The translations under genes and the position numbers were made by a program. The notes beneath the pieces were generated by a model, which searched no databases, was not told the origin of the DNA, and saw only the letters and a list, made by a program, of their open reading frames with translations. A stretch of 64,000 nt of DNA from Roseibium album (GTDB taxonomy: Bacteria > Pseudomonadota > Alphaproteobacteria > Rhizobiales > Stappiaceae), in assembly GCF_001404515.1 (NCBI RefSeq), contig NZ_CXWE01000001.1, positions 682,001 to 746,000 of the forward strand. Reading direction: 5' to 3'. Positions 61,695 to 64,000 of the stretch are shown one piece after another (positions within the stretch are counted from its first letter, which is position 1; the number at the start of each line of letters is the position of its first letter).

Positions 61695-64000
61695 ATGGTT
61701 GGGTTTAAAAAATTCTTTTCAGGGCCTTCTCGAATGAGATCATCATTCAATTTAAGGACCCGGGGAAAACTGTTCACCGCGTTTGCGGGATTGGTCTTGC
61801 TGACCGCGACAGCGATCGGCATAGGCCTTTTTTCCTTTCAGAGGGTCGAAAGCGGTTTTGCGGAACTTTCTGAAAAACGGCTGCCTTCAATTGAAAACGC
61901 AGCCCAGCTGGCGCTTTCGAGTACGGAAGTTGCGACTGCGGCCGCAGCTGTAGCCAATAGCGTGACGCTGCAGTCCCAGGAAGTTTCGTTTCAGGCTCTT
62001 CAGAAATCTGTCGCTGTCATCGAAGGCATAGAATCAACTTTTGTCGCTTCAGACTCGAACCGCGAGATTGTTGAAGCGCTCTTTTCCCAAAGCCATACAT
62101 TCAAGGAACGCCTTGGCGTCCTCGATCAGGCGACGAAGGAAAAAATTGCCGCGCGAGACGCAAAAGATGCGCGCATGGCCGCTCTTTTCAAGGCTTATGA
62201 CGGCGTGAACAGCGCAATAACGCCGATCGTAGACGATGCCTACTTTACCGTTGTGCTGGGTGGCGAAGACGCGGCAGCTCAGAGCAAGGAACTCGTCGAC
62301 AATCTTGCCAACACCGAAATGGCGAAGCTCAGGCTGTATCTGGAGCTGCGCGCGGAAACCAACTTGCTGGTCGGGCTGGCGGAAACCGTTGCGTTTGTGG
62401 ATGATCCGGCGCTGCTGACACTCTTTGAAGACAAGATCATCGCGACAGAGAAGAAGATCGCCGATTACCAGAAAGAGCTGAAGGCACAGGATCTGAGTTC
62501 CGGTGCTGAAGCCGAGTTCGGTAAGCTGAACGATCTGGTTTCTGCAACACTCGCAAAGAGTAAGGCCAGAAACATCACTGCCGGTGAGCAGAAGCAGACA
62601 CTGCAGACGGCGATCGGCCTTCAAAAGGCGATTGACGACGCTCTTATCATGCAGATCGACGACCAGTTGTTCACGCTGACGATCGACACGGAAGAGGCTG
62701 TAACGGAAAATTCGGCAATCATCTCCGATCTGCTGAACAATCAAGTGGGCCAGTTGAAGAGCACCCTGGAAGCACAGGCCTTTGCCAACAAGTTTGTCGC
62801 AACCCTTGTTCAAGGTGGCTTGACGCAGGATCCGGCGCTCTTGGTGCCGCTTCAGGAGAAAATTACAGCCGACGCGAAACACATGCGTGACGGCCTTGAT
62901 ACCCTGGGGTCTGAGGACATCAAGGCACAACTCGAACAGCTGCTGGCGTATGGCAATCCCGACAACGGTCTTTTGCGCGATCACCTGGAAGAACTCACCA
63001 GCACCAGGAAGTCGAACGAACAGGTGACGGAGATGTTCACCGCGGTTGAGCGTATCGGTCAGTCCGTCGCTTCGCTCATCGAAATGGAACTGGCGGCGGT
63101 AGATCAGGCAACGACACAGATCAACAGGCTGTTCGACAACGGGTCCCTGGCCCTGATCGCCATCGGGATAGCGAGTCTCGTAATCGCAGGTGCAATCGGT
63201 TTCTTTGTCGTCGACCGTGGACTGGTGAAACCACTGCTGGGTCTTGTCAGTATTACCCGAGCGCTTGCCGACGGTGAGCTCGATGGACATATCGCCGGAA
63301 CAAACCGCAACGATGAAATCGGTGATCTGGCGAAGGCGATGGAAGTCTTCAAGGAAAACGCGAAGGAACGCAATAACCTTGAAGCGGTGTCCCGAGACGA
63401 ACAGAACGCGCAGCTGGAGCGGCAGAGCCGTATCGAAGATATGATCACGGACTTCCGCGACGAGATGGAATCCGTGCTTGGCAATGTCACCGCGAACATG
63501 GATCAAATGCAATCCACAGCACAGGTTCTGAGCCAGATCTCCACCGAGACCGCCTCTCAGGCCTCCGAAGCAGAAGCAAGTTCCACGGCCGCATCCGAAA
63601 ACGTCGGATCGGTCGCCTCGGCGGCAGAACAGCTTGCCGGATCGATCGCGGAAATCGGGCAACAGGTCTCCCGTGCGACCGAGATTGTCACAAACGCTTC
63701 CGGAAGTGCCCGGATGACGACCGAGAAGGTCTCGGAGCTCGCTGAATCGGCAAACAAGATCGGCGAAGTCGTCACTTTGATCCGGGCCATTGCGGAACAG
63801 ACCAATCTTCTGGCCCTGAATGCGACGATCGAGGCAGCACGGGCAGGTGAGGCCGGTAAGGGCTTTGCGGTGGTTGCTGCGGAGGTCAAGGAACTGGCGA
63901 CCCAGACCTCGAAGGCGACAGAGGAAATTGCCACGCAGATCGAGGCAATCCAGTCATCAACCGGAGAGTCTGTCGTCGCGATCCAGGAGATCCGTGACAC
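61695..64000 (+). CDS. Methyl-accepting chemotaxis protein, partial (C-terminus outside window)
   Basis: The frame opens at ATG 61695 (CGGGAAC before it) and runs off the right edge after 768 codons; ATG 61734, 13 codons in, is an alternative start. TM1 ([20 protein letters not shown]), a long periplasmic helical sensor region of about 420 residues, TM2 ([20 protein letters not shown]), a HAMP domain ([19 protein letters not shown]) and most of the signalling domain are seen, including the hairpin-tip motif [20 protein letters not shown]. It relays a chemical signal to CheA/CheW. The upstream periplasmic binding protein could be its indirect sensor; this is only suggested by neighbourhood. 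Confidence 0.93.
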   Translation, partial: MVGFKKFFSGPSRMRSSFNLRTRGKLFTAFAGLVLLTATAIGIGLFSFQRVESGFAELSEKRLPSIENAAQLALSSTEVATAAAAVANSVTLQSQEVSFQALQKSVAVIEGIESTFVASDSNREIVEALFSQSHTFKERLGVLDQATKEKIAARDAKDARMAALFKAYDGVNSAITPIVDDAYFTVVLGGEDAAAQSKELVDNLANTEMAKLRLYLELRAETNLLVGLAETVAFVDDPALLTLFEDKIIATEKKIADYQKELKAQDLSSGAEAEFGKLNDLVSATLAKSKARNITAGEQKQTLQTAIGLQKAIDDALIMQIDDQLFTLTIDTEEAVTENSAIISDLLNNQVGQLKSTLEAQAFANKFVATLVQGGLTQDPALLVPLQEKITADAKHMRDGLDTLGSEDIKAQLEQLLAYGNPDNGLLRDHLEELTSTRKSNEQVTEMFTAVERIGQSVASLIEMELAAVDQATTQINRLFDNGSLALIAIGIASLVIAGAIGFFVVDRGLVKPLLGLVSITRALADGELDGHIAGTNRNDEIGDLAKAMEVFKENAKERNNLEAVSRDEQNAQLERQSRIEDMITDFRDEMESVLGNVTANMDQMQSTAQVLSQISTETASQASEAEASSTAASENVGSVASAAEQLAGSIAEIGQQVSRATEIVTNASGSARMTTEKVSELAESANKIGEVVTLIRAIAEQTNLLALNATIEAARAGEAGKGFAVVAAEVKELATQTSKATEEIATQIEAIQSSTGESVVAIQEIRD

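Noticed and set aside
62049..63662. A 537-codon minus-strand frame opposite the chemoreceptor
   Set aside because: The plus strand encodes an unmistakable chemoreceptor; the reverse frame has no motif.

Overview
The window looks like chromosome from a high-GC alphaproteobacterium of the Hyphomicrobiales. A BA14K-family protein, an OxyR-KatG pair, a DUF3141 protein, a gamma-butyrobetaine-hydroxylase-like enzyme and a fused OppD-OppF ATPase fit a marine Roseibium/Labrenzia (Stappiaceae) type of genome. That placement rests on family composition only and was not tested by a search. Coding density is high. I saw no tRNA, rRNA, insertion sequence, CRISPR array or integrase. The first gene (ParA-like ATPase) and the last (chemoreceptor) run off the window.

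Left part (1-9.3 kb): ParA-like ATPase, exported alpha/beta hydrolase, a LysR regulator divergent from a small ORF and a methyltransferase, an EthD-like protein, an MFS exporter, then the divergent oxyR/katG peroxide-defence pair.

9.4-12.8 kb holds the least explained locus. On the minus strand lie a 32-residue exported Cys-containing microprotein (too short for usual gene calling), a 679-residue nine-helix membrane protein with a large soluble loop, and an overlapping gene for a periplasmic solute-binding-like protein with a Cys-containing insertion. There is no ABC ATPase or permease. This is my main candidate for an undescribed system.

13-24.8 kb: a FabI-like reductase with a DUF3141 protein that carries a PhaC-type Cys-Asp-His triad and a histone-H1-like tail; a DUF2157/GDYXXLXY membrane pair; an RsmC-like methyltransferase and RsuA; a BBOX-like dioxygenase; an HdeD-like protein; a MarR regulator upstream of a FabF-like ketosynthase.

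25-36 kb: XRE-cupin/GNAT pair, lipoprotein, ABC-F ATPase, BA14K protein, an orphan LuxR-type regulator, then an oligopeptide ABC operon (binding protein, intra-operon terminator, two permeases, fused double ATPase). A GntR regulator and a zinc dipeptidase follow on the other strand, so the block reads as peptide uptake plus hydrolysis.

38-52.6 kb: L,D-transpeptidase, hemolysin III, 14-helix MFS, LysR/EamA divergent pair, a nitroreductase behind an MhqR-like operator, an RND pump (adaptor plus transporter, no outer-membrane gene), DUF2867, ChrR-like cupin, HerA-like ATPase, DM13 protein and a small hypothetical.

52.7-60.1 kb is an aromatic catabolic operon: homogentisate dioxygenase, MBL hydrolase, fumarylacetoacetase, second MBL protein, small exported protein, DinB-family protein, FAD monooxygenase and a 70-residue DUF2783 protein. 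I read the last two as a 3-hydroxyphenylacetate 6-hydroxylase-like pair (MhaA/MhaB) feeding homogentisate. The pathway has no GST-type maleylacetoacetate isomerase here, and the DinB protein is the natural candidate. A perfect palindrome over the promoter suggests repressor control. A Leu/Ile/Val-type binding protein and a chemoreceptor close the window.
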